From: Eubacteriaceae bacterium
Lineage (GTDB): Bacteria > Bacillota > Clostridia > Lachnospirales > Lachnospiraceae
DNA: 64,000 bases
Assembly: GCA_910575665.1 (NCBI GenBank)
Contig: CAJTFB010000012.1
Coordinates: forward strand, 1 to 64,000
Reading direction: 5' to 3'
Part shown: one piece after another, positions 26,097 through 34,548 of the stretch
Position numbering within the stretch: the first letter of the stretch is position 1
How the letters are laid out: the number at the start of each line of letters is the position of its first letter
The notes under the pieces: generated by a model
Databases searched by the model: none
What the model was told of the DNA's origin: nothing
What the model saw: only the letters and a program-made list of their open reading frames with translations
Translations under genes and position numbers: made by a program

Positions 26097-26160
26097 TTGA
26101 CCTGTCGTAGTAGTTGTGCTAAGATATAACTACGACAGGCGTACTACGATAATCGTAGTA
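26097..26160 (+). promoter_or_regulatory. padR promoter with two operator palindromes
   Basis: TTGACC (26097-26102), 17 bases, TAAGAT (26120-26125). An 11-bp inverted repeat CCTGTCGTAGT/ACTACGACAGG (26101-26111, 26129-26139) spans the promoter, and a perfect palindrome TACTACGAT-A-ATCGTAGTA (26142-26160) follows. The shared CTACGA core points to autorepression by the PadR protein. Confidence 0.75.
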
Positions 26161-26213
26161 GAAAAATATTGTGAGGAGAGGAGGCGCAGGCTAGAGGATA
26201 TGCCTAAAGAGTT

Positions 26214-26534
26214 ATGATAAGCAGTGATGTGATCCGAGGGTATAATGATACCATTATTTTATATCTTCTGAAACAAGAACCATCCTATGGGTATGAGATA
26301 TCCAAACAGATCCGACAGATTTCAGAAGAAAAGTATGTTATAAAGGAAACTACGCTGTATTCTGCATTTACAAGGATGGAGAAAAATGGATATATTGAGT
26401 CTTTTTTTGGCAATGAGACCGGGGGAAAGCGAAGAACATATTACCGTATCACGGAGGAAGGACTTCAATATTATCAAGAAAAATGCGAAGAATGGGCAGT
26501 GACCAAGGAAGTAATTGATAAATTTGTGCGATAA
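26214..26534 (+). CDS. PadR-family transcriptional regulator
   Basis: A 106-residue winged-helix repressor of the PadR type: ILYLLKQEPSYGYEISKQI, then TTLYSAFTRMEKNGYI and the GGKRRTYYRIT wing, with a short C-terminal dimer helix. It precedes a DUF1700/DUF4097-like gene and a LiaF-like gene in the same direction, the usual arrangement for PadR-controlled envelope-stress operons. A strong promoter carrying two CTACGA palindromes lies upstream, so it is likely autoregulated. Confidence 0.93.
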   Translation: MISSDVIRGYNDTIILYLLKQEPSYGYEISKQIRQISEEKYVIKETTLYSAFTRMEKNGYIESFFGNETGGKRRTYYRITEEGLQYYQEKCEEWAVTKEVIDKFVR

Positions 26535-26651
26535 AGTAAGTTTTGATGGACTTGAAATAAGTTCTGACGAACTTATCGACAAGTTGCTTCGCAACATTGG
26601 GATGTGCGAAAACGTGCACAAAAATTACGATAAAAATGAATGGAGGATATT

Positions 26652-28364
26652 ATGGAAGCGATCAGGGAATATCTCAATAATCTGTTTATAAGCCTGCCGG
26701 AGACGCCGGAGGTGCTTCGGGCGAAGGCGGAGCTTCTTGAGATGATGGAGGACAAATACGAGGAGCTGATCCAGGAAGGTAAAACAGAGAAGGAAGCCAT
26801 TGGCACAGTGATTTCGGAGTTTGGCAATTTAGAAGAACTGGCAGAGGAGCTTGGTATTGATATTTATTTGAAGAAAGAAACAAAAGATTCAGGGACTAAT
26901 AAGGAAGAATCCGGGTCGGAGCCAAAAAATAGTGAGCCTGCTGGGGCAGAGAAGACCAGGACGGTATACTGCTGGGGGCTTGAAGAGGCGAGGGATTATA
27001 TATCCTATGCATGGAAGCATGCAGAATACATTGCGATAGCAGTATTCCTTTGCATCTGCGCGCCCTATGTGGACTGTATCATGGATGGCGCCTGTGCGCA
27101 GGGGTACATTTCTCCTATGATCAGTAATATAATAGGAACCAGTGGGCTCTTTGTTATGGTGGCGGTCGCTGTCTCCTTGTTCTGCGTGGCTTCGGGGTTG
27201 AAGAAAAGATATGGAAAGCTGTCCAGATACTGTGTACTGATGGATGAAAAGGCGGGCAGATATGTAGGGCAGAAGCAGGCAAAAGATTCTCAGAGAAGAC
27301 TGACGATGCGTATTGTCGGAATCAGTCTCTGCATATTGAGCGTCGTGCCCTCCAGTGTTAATTATTTCTCGGATTTGTTCCTTGAAGAGATCGTAGACAG
27401 CAGTGTGCTGCCGATCGCAGGTGTGGGAGTTCTCTTCCTGGTCCTGTCGGCAAGTGTGGGAAATCGATATGAAGAACTGGACAAAGCAGTAAAAAATGCT
27501 GGGAAGGTACAGGGAAAAACCTTTCAGGGGGCGGTATGGGAGAGTGCACCCAAAAAAGGAATGTCTCCCGCTGTTATATTGATCCTTGTTTTTATAGGTT
27601 TTCTTGTAATAGGAGGAAATTTGCTGGCGAGCCTGTTTTTTGGAGCAAGTATAAAATATGAAAAAATAAGTTCTGTCAATGAATATAATTATGCGGATAT
27701 CCGGTCATTGTCAGTGGATATGGATGCAGGAGATGTGGAGATACGGAAAAGCGAGAACCCAGAAGACGAGCAGCTTCGTGTGGAGTATAGCGGGGCTTCT
27801 AACCGCAAGCCCACGGTCTCATGCTCGGGCGGCAGGCTCCAGATTAAAGAACCGGGAAGATTTCATTGGTTTTCTTTTGATCTCAGCTTTTTGCGACGAA
27901 GTCATTGGGACCGCAAATTGATCATTTGGGTGCCGGAGGGGCTGAAAGATCTGGATGTTCAGATTGACTCAGACGCCGGTAGTGTCATCTGCGCTGATAT
28001 TTATATGAAAAACCTGACAATGGATGTGGACGCCGGACAGCTGGAAGTAGATAGCTGCACGGTTACCGGAGAAGCGTCTTTGGATGTGGATGCTGGCAGT
28101 GCTGACATAAATAACACATTCATCGGGGTTCTCAAAGGGGATGTGGATATGGGAGATATAAACTGTCGTCTCACAAGCGGAACCCTTGCCGGTTATTCAA
28201 TGGATCTGGATGTGGATATGGGAGATATCACCATCAATGGAGAAAATAAGGGTGGTTCCTATAAGCAGACTGCTACTTCTGATCAGAGCGGAAGCGGCCA
28301 GCCACAGCGGATTCAATTGGAAGTTGATATGGGAAATATAGAGATTGAGGCGCCTGTGCAGTAG
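26652..28364 (+). CDS. HAAS-type N-terminus with membrane helices and DUF4097-like C-terminus
   Basis: A 570-residue protein. Residues 1-70 resemble the short helical HAAS/DUF1700 signalling module found next to PadR regulators (EVLRAKAELLEMMEDKYEEL, EAIGTVISEFGN). About six membrane helices follow (115-335). The C-terminal ~230 residues form a repetitive beta-helix of the DUF4097 type, with many VDMDAGDVEI- and VDMGDI-like turns. GGAGG lies before the ATG at 26652. The domain order suggests that PadR-family signalling is coupled to an extracytoplasmic beta-solenoid. Precise function unknown. Confidence 0.82.
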   Translation: MEAIREYLNNLFISLPETPEVLRAKAELLEMMEDKYEELIQEGKTEKEAIGTVISEFGNLEELAEELGIDIYLKKETKDSGTNKEESGSEPKNSEPAGAEKTRTVYCWGLEEARDYISYAWKHAEYIAIAVFLCICAPYVDCIMDGACAQGYISPMISNIIGTSGLFVMVAVAVSLFCVASGLKKRYGKLSRYCVLMDEKAGRYVGQKQAKDSQRRLTMRIVGISLCILSVVPSSVNYFSDLFLEEIVDSSVLPIAGVGVLFLVLSASVGNRYEELDKAVKNAGKVQGKTFQGAVWESAPKKGMSPAVILILVFIGFLVIGGNLLASLFFGASIKYEKISSVNEYNYADIRSLSVDMDAGDVEIRKSENPEDEQLRVEYSGASNRKPTVSCSGGRLQIKEPGRFHWFSFDLSFLRRSHWDRKLIIWVPEGLKDLDVQIDSDAGSVICADIYMKNLTMDVDAGQLEVDSCTVTGEASLDVDAGSADINNTFIGVLKGDVDMGDINCRLTSGTLAGYSMDLDVDMGDITINGENKGGSYKQTATSDQSGSGQPQRIQLEVDMGNIEIEAPVQ

Positions 28365-28396
28365 CATTTTATAGAAATGAAGATTGGAGGATCAGA

Positions 28397-29092
28397 ATGA
28401 AAAAAGAAAATGTGTTTTGGGGAGTGGTACTGATACTTGCCGCGGTATATATTATCATAAATAGTTTCGGTTTTATGCCGGATGTAAGTGTTGTGCGTCT
28501 GGGAGTGGCGGTGATCTGCGGGGTTGTATTTTTCAAGTCTCTGGCTGGGCTGGAATTTGGCGGGATGCTGTTTTCTCTCGCCATACTTCTCATCCTGTTT
28601 GATGACCAGCTGGGGATCACAGAGATCACACCCTGGCCGGTGCTAATGGCAGCCCTGTTAGGCAGTATCGGGCTGAATATGATATTTGGTAACCGTGTCA
28701 TGGGACTAAAAAAAAGTAAATATGGTCCGTCAGAGTTTAAAGAAGCGGACTACGTGTCGGGAGATGAGATCCGGATCGGCGGGATGTTTGGCGCTTATAA
28801 AAAAAATATTTCCTCTGATAATTTTACGAAAGCCAGTGTAAGCTGCAGATTTGGCGGCATGGAGATCAGTTTTGACGATGCGGTGATCCAGAGCGGCAGC
28901 GCAGTGGTACGGCTGAACGTATTTTTTTCTGGTGTGGAGTTTTACATTCCCCAGTCCTGGAAAGTAGAAAACCGTACCGAGGGAATGTGCGGTGGGTTTC
29001 ATGAACACCGCTCCCACAGCAGCGACGAGGGACCGACCATCGTATTTGAGGGGAATGTAACATTTTCCGGTGTGGAGATTTACCGTATCTGA
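28397..29092 (+). CDS. LiaF-like cell-wall stress response protein
   Basis: A 231-residue protein with four hydrophobic helices in the first 110 residues and a C-terminal LiaF/DUF2154-type beta domain (RIGGMFGAYKKNIS, CRFGGMEISFDDA, LNVFFSGVEFYIP, NVTFSGVEIYRI). LiaF proteins restrain LiaRS-type systems or respond to cell-wall antibiotics. GGAGGATCAG lies before the ATG, 32 bases after the DUF4097-like gene, so both are likely in the PadR operon. Confidence 0.85.
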   Translation: MKKENVFWGVVLILAAVYIIINSFGFMPDVSVVRLGVAVICGVVFFKSLAGLEFGGMLFSLAILLILFDDQLGITEITPWPVLMAALLGSIGLNMIFGNRVMGLKKSKYGPSEFKEADYVSGDEIRIGGMFGAYKKNISSDNFTKASVSCRFGGMEISFDDAVIQSGSAVVRLNVFFSGVEFYIPQSWKVENRTEGMCGGFHEHRSHSSDEGPTIVFEGNVTFSGVEIYRI

Positions 29093-29366
29093 TTCAGATG
29101 CATAAATTTCCATCTGATTAGGAAAGTCCTCAACTCGCGGAGGAGTTGCGCGCTTCTCCGCCGTCCCTTTTTGGGGAGAAATTGCATTTATGAAGAAGTT
29201 ATGATAAAATAAGTCCTGGAGAACTTAAAATGAACTCTGGAGAGTTTTTGTAAAACTTGGTATGTGCGGAAAGCATGGACAGTAATTATGATAAAATATT
29301 TAAATTGCAATAAATAATATAGAGCGAAAAGACGATGACACAAGTGAATAAGAGGGAGGTAAATCT

Positions 29367-29687
29367 ATGCCAATGAATGAAATAGAAGAGCTAAATTAAC
29401 AATTTATTGCAGAACTTTCTCCGATAAAAATATATTTGTTTGGCTCGTTTGCTTATGGGACAAATAAGGAAGATAGTGATTTTGATTTCTATATAGTTGT
29501 GCGTGATGACGTTTTGGATTTGGCGGGAGCAACAGCACAGGCATACCGGGCAATCCGAAGAGTAAAACAACGACCCGTAGATATTATTGTAGGTACAGAA
29601 AGCAGGTTTGAGCATAGAAAAGAGATTCCATCTGTGGAAAGTGAAGTTTATCAAAAAGGAGTATTGTTATATGGAGCAAGTAATTAG
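29367..29687 (+). pseudogene. MntA-type nucleotidyltransferase antitoxin with early stop
   Basis: A minimal nucleotidyltransferase: IYLFGSFAYGTN followed by DSDFDFYIVV carries the GS and DxD catalytic motifs, and RPVDIIVGT the third acidic residue. In HEPN-MNT toxin-antitoxin modules such proteins AMPylate the HEPN toxin. GGGAGG and an ATG at 29367 start the gene, but codon 11 is TAA (29397-29399). An internal restart is possible from a TTG at 29436 but would remove the beginning of the first strand. Its stop overlaps the HepT remnant. Confidence 0.75.
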
Positions 29688-29748
29688 GGAATGGCTTGAG
29701 CTGGCTGAAATGGACTATGGAGTCGCAATGCATTTGTTTGAAAATTAG
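29671..29748 (+). pseudogene. Truncated HepT (HEPN toxin), first 25 codons
   Basis: The ATG lies inside the last codons of the MntA-like gene, the normal overlap for this pair. It encodes MEQVIREWLELAEMDYGVAM and four more residues, then TAG. This is only the first helix of a HEPN domain; the RxxxxH RNase motif is missing. Toxin loss fits the decayed antitoxin. Confidence 0.7.
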
Positions 29749-29765
29749 CAATTACAACATTTCCC

Positions 29766-29795
29766 TTGACTTTCCACGGTAAACTGTGTTATTCT
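29766..29795 (+). promoter_or_regulatory. Promoter of the rpmG-secE-nusG-rplKA unit
   Basis: TTGACT (29766-29771) and TATTCT (29790-29795) with an 18-base spacer. The leader holds a GGAACA/TGTTCC hairpin and a T8 run before rpmG. Confidence 0.65.
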
Positions 29796-29889
29796 ATTCT
29801 AGCGATGAAATGGAACAAAATGTTCCCTGGGTCTTTTTTTTATGCCTAAATTTTAACAAGAATAAAACAAAAATCACGGAGGTGACGTA

Positions 29890-30039
29890 ATGCGTACTAA
29901 AATTACTTTGGAATGTACAGAATGCAAACAGCGCAACTACAACATGACCAAAGACAAGAAGAACCATCCGGACAGAATGGAAACAAAAAAATATTGTAGA
30001 TTTTGTAAAACACACACATTGCACAAAGAGACGAAATAA
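29890..30039 (+). CDS. rpmG: 50S ribosomal protein L33 (zinc form)
   Basis: A 49-residue large-subunit protein. CTECKQRNY and YCRFCKTHT supply the two CxxC zinc pairs, so this is the zinc-binding type. GGAGGTGACGTA precedes the ATG. It starts the conserved rpmG-secE-nusG-rplK-rplA cluster. Too short for many gene finders. Confidence 0.96.
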   Translation: MRTKITLECTECKQRNYNMTKDKKNHPDRMETKKYCRFCKTHTLHKETK

Positions 30040-30076
30040 TTGTTTCGTGTGATGTTATGGAAAGGATGTGTGTCGC

Positions 30077-30277
30077 ATGAGCGAAGCAGAAAAGACTTCG
30101 AAAAAGGGCAGCTTCTTCAAACATGTCAAGGCTGAGTTTAAGAGATGTACATGGCCCAAAAGAGATGAACTTATTCGTCAGTCTTCATTGGTAATCGTAG
30201 TTTCAGTTATTCTCGGAGGTGTGATCGCAGGGATCGACTGGCTGATTCGTATGGGGATGCAGGTCATTGGACTTTGA
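30077..30277 (+). CDS. secE: Preprotein translocase subunit SecE
   Basis: Clamp subunit of the SecYEG channel. The 66 residues have a conserved amphipathic helix (FFKHVKAEFKRCTWPKRDEL) and one C-terminal membrane helix (SSLVIVVSVILGGVIAGIDW). I take the ATG at 30077, with AAAGGA upstream, rather than the GTG at 30068. Lies between rpmG and nusG as usual. Confidence 0.96.
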   Translation: MSEAEKTSKKGSFFKHVKAEFKRCTWPKRDELIRQSSLVIVVSVILGGVIAGIDWLIRMGMQVIGL

Positions 30278-30293
30278 TTAGATGGAGGGTGCT

Positions 30294-30812
30294 ATGACGG
30301 AAGAGGCAAAATGGTATGTAGTGCATACTTATTCCGGTTACGAGAATAAGGTAAAGGTTGATATTGAGAAAACGATTGAGAATCGTAATCTTCAGGATCA
30401 GATCCTTGAGGTTATGGTGCCGATGCAGACAGTTGTGGAGGACAAGAACGGTGAGAAGAAACAGGTTCAGAAGAAAATGTTTCCGGCGTATGTTCTGCTC
30501 AATATGATCATGAATGACGAGACCTGGTATGTGGTTCGCAACACGCGGGGTGTGACAGGATTCGTCGGACCAGGATCCAAGCCGGTACCGCTGACGGCAG
30601 AAGAGATCGCCAATATGGGATTTCTGGCACAGGCAGAAGAGGCGCCATACAGCATTGGAGACCATGTTGTGGTTACTAAAGGTGTGTGGCAGGATACTCA
30701 CGGTGTCGTTCAGGAGGTACACCCTGCAAAACAGATGGTCGTTATCGAGATCGATATGTTTGGGCGTGGAACACCGGTTGAAATCGATTTCTCAGAATTA
30801 GAAAAGCTATAA
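30294..30812 (+). CDS. nusG: Transcription termination/antitermination factor NusG
   Basis: Binds RNA polymerase and modulates pausing and Rho-dependent termination. The 172 residues have the N-terminal NGN domain (KWYVVHTYSGYENKVKVDIE, FPAYVLLNM, RNTRGVTGFVG) and a C-terminal KOW motif (VVVTKGVWQDTHGVVQEV). GGAGGGTGCT precedes the ATG at 30294; the in-frame ATG at 30282 would sit within the ribosome site. Confidence 0.97.
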   Translation: MTEEAKWYVVHTYSGYENKVKVDIEKTIENRNLQDQILEVMVPMQTVVEDKNGEKKQVQKKMFPAYVLLNMIMNDETWYVVRNTRGVTGFVGPGSKPVPLTAEEIANMGFLAQAEEAPYSIGDHVVVTKGVWQDTHGVVQEVHPAKQMVVIEIDMFGRGTPVEIDFSELEKL

Positions 30813-30830
30813 AACAGGAGGAAACTTGAA

Positions 30831-31256
30831 ATGGCTAAGAAAGTTGAAGGATATATTAAATTACAGATCCCAGCTGGAAAAGCAACACCGGCGCCACCGG
30901 TTGGTCCAGCGCTTGGACAGCATGGAGTAAATATCGTGGAGTTCACGAAGCAGTTTAATGCGAAGACAGCGGGACAGGAAGGAATGATTATTCCGGTTGT
31001 CATTACTGTATATGCAGACAGGAGTTTCAGCTTCATTACGAAGACTCCACCGGCAGCAGTTCTTCTTAAGAAGGCGTGCAAGATTGATTCCGGTTCTGGA
31101 GTACCGAATAAGCAGAAAGTGGCTTCAATCTCCAAGGAAGAGATCCAGAAGATCGCTGAGCTTAAAATGCCGGATCTGAATGCAGGCAGTCTGGAAGCTG
31201 CCATGAGCATGATTGCCGGAACAGCAAGAAGTATGGGAATCACAGTAGAAGAATAA
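30831..31256 (+). CDS. rplK: 50S ribosomal protein L11
   Basis: Forms the GTPase-associated centre with 23S rRNA. The 141 residues are full length: [36 protein letters not shown] and the C-terminal rRNA-binding domain ending in [24 protein letters not shown] lies before the ATG. Followed by a structured 116-base gap and rplA. Confidence 0.98.
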   Translation: MAKKVEGYIKLQIPAGKATPAPPVGPALGQHGVNIVEFTKQFNAKTAGQEGMIIPVVITVYADRSFSFITKTPPAAVLLKKACKIDSGSGVPNKQKVASISKEEIQKIAELKMPDLNAGSLEAAMSMIAGTARSMGITVEE

Positions 31257-31300
31257 AAACAGATATAAAATTTAGACATCGCAAAAGACTTATGTCATTT

Positions 31301-31320
31301 GAACGTTGTGGGAGACAACG
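31301..31320 (+). promoter_or_regulatory. Hairpin between rplK and rplA, possible L1 site
   Basis: CGTTGT (31304-31309), GGGAG loop, ACAACG (31315-31320), followed by GAAC/GTTC pairing and CGCTAATACCACCAGGAGG before rplA. L1 represses its operon by binding an mRNA mimic of its 23S site; whether this hairpin is that site is inference. Confidence 0.35.
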
Positions 31321-31372
31321 AACTTTAAAAGTTCTTTCATTTGTTCGCTAATACCACCAGGAGGTTTTTATC

Positions 31373-32065
31373 ATGAAAAGAGGTAAAAAGTATTTAGAAG
31401 CTGCAAAGTTGGTCGACAGAACTGTGCAGTATGAGCCAGAAGAGGCTATTGACCTTGTAAAGAAAACAGCAGTTGCAAAATTCGATGAAACGATTGAAGC
31501 GCATATTCGTCTCGGCGTAGACGGACGTCATGCAGACCAGCAGGTTCGTGGTGCGGTAGTACTGCCTCACGGAACTGGTAAAAAGGTTCGCGTTCTCGTA
31601 TTTGCTAAAGGTGATAAGCTGTCAGAGGCAGAAGCAGCAGGGGCTGATTTTGTCGGTGGCGAAGAGCTTATCCCGAAGATTCAGAACGACGGATGGTTAG
31701 AGTTTGATGTTGTAGTCGCTACTCCTGATATGATGGGTGTTGTTGGTCGTCTGGGACGTGTCCTGGGACCAAAGGGCTTGATGCCAAACCCCAAAGCAGG
31801 AACCGTTACAATGGATGTTACAAAGGCTGTTAATGATATCAAAGCAGGTAAGATCGAGTATCGTCTGGATAAAGCAAATATTATTCATGTTCCAGTTGGA
31901 AAGGCTTCCTTTACAGCGGAGCAGTTGAACGACAACTTCAATACGCTGATGGATGCAATCATCAAGGCGAAACCTTCCAGCGCGAAGGGACAGTACTTGA
32001 GAAGTGTTACCGTGACCAGTACAATGGGACCTGGCGTGAAGGTAAATGCCGCAAAGCTTGCATAA
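31373..32065 (+). CDS. rplA: 50S ribosomal protein L1
   Basis: L1-stalk protein that moves deacylated tRNA. The 230 residues are full length with [40 protein letters not shown] and a C-terminal [20 protein letters not shown] precedes the ATG. It ends the rplK-rplA part; rplJ has its own promoter and leader downstream. Confidence 0.98.
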   Translation: MKRGKKYLEAAKLVDRTVQYEPEEAIDLVKKTAVAKFDETIEAHIRLGVDGRHADQQVRGAVVLPHGTGKKVRVLVFAKGDKLSEAEAAGADFVGGEELIPKIQNDGWLEFDVVVATPDMMGVVGRLGRVLGPKGLMPNPKAGTVTMDVTKAVNDIKAGKIEYRLDKANIIHVPVGKASFTAEQLNDNFNTLMDAIIKAKPSSAKGQYLRSVTVTSTMGPGVKVNAAKLA

Positions 32066-32146
32066 TTCGGACGGATTAATAAGTTTTATGGCGCAGATTG
32101 GCGCTATTAAGCCAGATAAAAGGTCAGGAAAAAGATTATTCCTTTC

Positions 32147-32310
32147 TTGACATCAATTATATATTTGTGTTATTATATCATTTGTTAATAACTGCCGTAG
32201 ACAGTAAGTAAAGAGAAATCTTTGTAAGAGCGCAAGCCGCTTACCGAGGAGTAAAAGGATGAAATTATATTCGCCCTCTCTTTGTCTTGGCAAAGAGAGG
32301 CGTTTTTTGT
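32147..32310 (+). promoter_or_regulatory. rplJ promoter and L10(L12)4 leader with attenuator
   Basis: TTGACA (32147-32152) and TTATTA/TATTAT (32170-32176) form the promoter. The RNA starting near 32185 carries ACTGCCGTAGACAGTAAGTA and a later CAAGCCGCTTACCGAGG, the conserved parts of the L10 leader, then a terminator CCTCTCTTTG/CAAAGAGAGG (32275-32284, 32291-32300) with T6. Known L10 leaders bind the L10-L7/L12 complex to control rplJL. Confidence 0.85.
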
Positions 32311-32413
32311 TATGCTGCACAGCCTTGCTTGTACCAAAGAATTGTAAGGCGGAGACGGCAACATAGAATCATCTCCTTTCAGGCAGAAAAAATCTATAAG
32401 GAGGTAATAACCA

Positions 32414-32947
32414 ATGGCGAAAGTCGAGTTAAAACAGCCGATCGTTGAGGAAATCAAAGGTTATGCGGCCGACGCAAAGGCAGCTGTACTTGTTGATTAT
32501 CGTGGACTTACGGTAGAGCAGGACACAAGACTTCGTAAGCAGCTCAGAGAAGCAGGTGTAGTATACAAAGTATACAAAAACACAATGCTTGTTCGTGCAT
32601 TCGAGGGCACAGATTTTGCACAGCTGGAAAAGGATCTGGAAGGACCTACAGCGATTGCATTTTCATCAGAGGATGAAACAGCACCGGCAAGAATTCTTAA
32701 TGATTTCGCAAAGGAAGCAGAGGCTCTTCAGTTCAAGAGTGGTATCGTAGCTGGAACATACTATGATGAGGCGGGAATGCAGGCACTTGCTAAGATTCCG
32801 TCAAGGGATGTGCTTATTTCCAAACTTCTCGGAAGTATGCAGTCACCTATTACCAATCTTGCCCGCGTTCTGAATCAGATCGCAGAGAAGGGCGGAGCGT
32901 CCGCAGAGGCGGAAGCTGCTGAGGCAGCAGAACCAGCAGCAGAGTAA
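32414..32947 (+). CDS. rplJ: 50S ribosomal protein L10
   Basis: Base of the L7/L12 stalk. 177 residues: N-terminal rRNA-binding domain (VLVDYRGLTVEQDTRLRKQL, YKVYKNTMLVRA) and a C-terminal helix for L7/L12 binding, ending in an Ala/Glu-rich tail. AAGGAGG lies before the ATG. Preceded by the L10 leader and followed 45 bases later by rplL. Confidence 0.98.
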   Translation: MAKVELKQPIVEEIKGYAADAKAAVLVDYRGLTVEQDTRLRKQLREAGVVYKVYKNTMLVRAFEGTDFAQLEKDLEGPTAIAFSSEDETAPARILNDFAKEAEALQFKSGIVAGTYYDEAGMQALAKIPSRDVLISKLLGSMQSPITNLARVLNQIAEKGGASAEAEAAEAAEPAAE

Positions 32948-32992
32948 GCTGGTAAATTAAGAAAAATAAAAAATAAAATGGAGGAATTTAAA

Positions 32993-33361
32993 ATGACTAC
33001 TCAGGAATTTATTGATGCTATCAAAGAGATGAGCGTATTAGAGTTAAATGATCTTGTAAAAGCATGTGAAGAGGAATTTGGTGTTTCTGCAGCAGCAGGT
33101 GTTGTTGTGGCAGCAGCAGGTGACGGTGCAGCAGCAGGCGGCGCTGAGAAGGATGAGTTCGATGTAGAGCTTACAGAAGTTGGACCAAACAAAGTTAAGG
33201 TTATCAAAGTAGTACGTGAGGTAACTGGTCTTGGACTGAAAGAAGCAAAAGAAGTTGTAGACGGTGCTCCTAAAGTTGTTAAGGAAGCAGCTGCAAAAGA
33301 AGAGGCTGAGGATATCAAGGCTAAGCTTGAGGCTGAGGGCGCAAAAGTTACATTGAAGTAA
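32993..33361 (+). CDS. rplL: 50S ribosomal protein L7/L12
   Basis: Stalk protein that recruits translation factors. The 122 residues have an N-terminal dimer domain, an Ala/Gly hinge (about 33-53) and the C-terminal factor-binding domain ([28 protein letters not shown]). ATG at 32993 follows GGAGGAATTTAAA; an in-frame ATG at 32978 overlaps that site. The terminator inside the downstream 127-bp repeat ends the transcript. Confidence 0.98.
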   Translation: MTTQEFIDAIKEMSVLELNDLVKACEEEFGVSAAAGVVVAAAGDGAAAGGAEKDEFDVELTEVGPNKVKVIKVVREVTGLGLKEAKEVVDGAPKVVKEAAAKEEAEDIKAKLEAEGAKVTLK

Positions 33362-33386
33362 TTTCCAAAGTGACAAATCAACAGGC

Positions 33387-33513
33387 GGGCGTTGTACTGT
33401 CTGAAAATAAAGAGTCCATTTTTAGATACATGAGATGGTATCTGGGATGGGCTCTTTTTGTGTGCAAATGGATTTGTCGAATTATGTCGAAAAAAGTCGA
33501 ACGATTGTTCTTG
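33387..33513. repeat. 127-bp control-region repeat, copy 1
   Basis: Shares about 80% identity with 44176-44304 in the same orientation, from GGGCGTTGTACTG to GATTGTTCTTG. Each copy contains a terminator followed by tandem Spo0A boxes; identity stops at the promoter. Copy 1 lies between rplL and the biosynthetic unit. Confidence 0.85.
33409..33459 (+). terminator. Terminator of rplL
   Basis: AAAGAGTCCAT (33409-33419) pairs with ATGGGCTCTTT (33447-33457) with inner GATAC/GTATC, followed by T's. Confidence 0.85.
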
Positions 33514-33539
33514 CTGGATTTATCATCAAATGTTAAAAT
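33475..33539 (+). promoter_or_regulatory. Tandem Spo0A boxes and promoter of the biosynthetic unit
   Basis: TGTCGAA (33475-33481), TGTCGAA (33485-33491) and AGTCGAA (33495-33501) are three 0A-type boxes at exact 10-bp spacing, very like the tandem 0A boxes of abrB. Ten bases on, TTGCTG (33511-33516) and TAAAAT (33534-33539) with a 17-base spacer form a promoter. A second possible -35 (TTGACA, 33550) exists. Boxes just upstream of -35 suit activation by Spo0A~P, but repression is possible. Confidence 0.75.
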
Positions 33540-33588
33540 TAAATAAAAGTTGACATAGAATTGACAAAAATACATTGAGATAGGAAAA

Positions 33589-34536
33589 ATGAAGGTATTA
33601 AAAAGTTATGAATGTATGAATGCCTGTATCCTGAATCATATGAACTGTGCAGGCATAAAGATAAACGGAAGCGACATCTTTTTTTCGGGTGGAGGATATC
33701 CTGTCAGTTATAAAAAGGGAAGTTTGACCCGTATTGTTTCAGATGGTTATGAAGCAAATTTTCGTTTTTTAGACCAATATGGTATTGATTACAAGTTTGG
33801 GAGGGTATCACCGGAAAAAAATTCTCTCCTTTCGTTTCTTGAAAATTCTGATGCCATTACGATAAGGATGGTTTCTGATTTTTTGACGTATGATCCGGTA
33901 TTTTCCCAGACAAGCGGCGCTTCCCATTTTATCAACATATTGAAATATGACAGTGATAAAATGAGATTTTATATTGCAGATGGAGATGTTCCCTCAGCAG
34001 AAACAGGAACTTATCTCGGGTGGCTAGAAGAGAGTGATGTCTTGAAGGGATGGGAGATAAAGTGTGGTGAAATTTTTGCTCTAAAACTGTCAGAAGGACT
34101 GGATCGGGAAAGGTTTTGTCGGCGCGTCCGAGAAGAGGCGAATTCTCAGGTAAAGCGGTCAATCAAATGTTATTTAGATGGTACAGATCATTTCTGGCTA
34201 AGCCGCTCAACTGGCGAGAAAGCGATTTCCTGCATGGTGAAAGAAATGGGAAGATATGTAGAAAAAAGAGACTTTAGAGATATAACAATAGATGCCAATT
34301 TTCGTCTGAGGGTAGATGGATATATGGGGGCGAAAAAATTTTTATTAGAGAAGCTTTGGGAACAGGGAAAAACTAAGTTGGCAGAAGAATATAAAGCTCT
34401 CATCGATCGATGGTCAAAATGGTGCATGTTGCTGTTGAAAAGTGGACTAGTAGCAACGACAGAGAATTTTTCCGTTGTAAAACAAAGAATGGAGGAACTG
34501 GTTCAACAGGAGCATGAAATATTGGAGAAATATTAA
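33589..34536 (+). CDS. BtrH-like acyltransferase (papain-like fold), copy 1
   Basis: A 315-residue cytosolic protein that resembles BtrH, which moves an acyl group from carrier protein BtrI to an aminoglycoside amine in butirosin synthesis. Visible candidate triad: Cys13 (NACILNHMNC), His114 (GASHFINILKYD) and Asp132 or Asp134 (FYIADGD), in the order of the BtrH_N family, with FFSGGG between. The C-terminal ~130 residues are helical, DUF4872-like. Weak AGGA ribosome site. First gene of a unit with decarboxylase, ATP-grasp and carrier protein, the same set as btrH-K-J-I. Acceptor unknown. Confidence 0.72.
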   Translation: MKVLKSYECMNACILNHMNCAGIKINGSDIFFSGGGYPVSYKKGSLTRIVSDGYEANFRFLDQYGIDYKFGRVSPEKNSLLSFLENSDAITIRMVSDFLTYDPVFSQTSGASHFINILKYDSDKMRFYIADGDVPSAETGTYLGWLEESDVLKGWEIKCGEIFALKLSEGLDRERFCRRVREEANSQVKRSIKCYLDGTDHFWLSRSTGEKAISCMVKEMGRYVEKRDFRDITIDANFRLRVDGYMGAKKFLLEKLWEQGKTKLAEEYKALIDRWSKWCMLLLKSGLVATTENFSVVKQRMEELVQQEHEILEKY

Positions 34537-34548
34537 CAGGAGATAGAC

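Noticed and set aside
29093-29366. Possible RNA gene between the LiaF-like gene and the MntA remnant
   Set aside because: Only a short CAACTC/GAGTTG hairpin and sequence loosely similar to 26540-26650; nothing that fits a known RNA.
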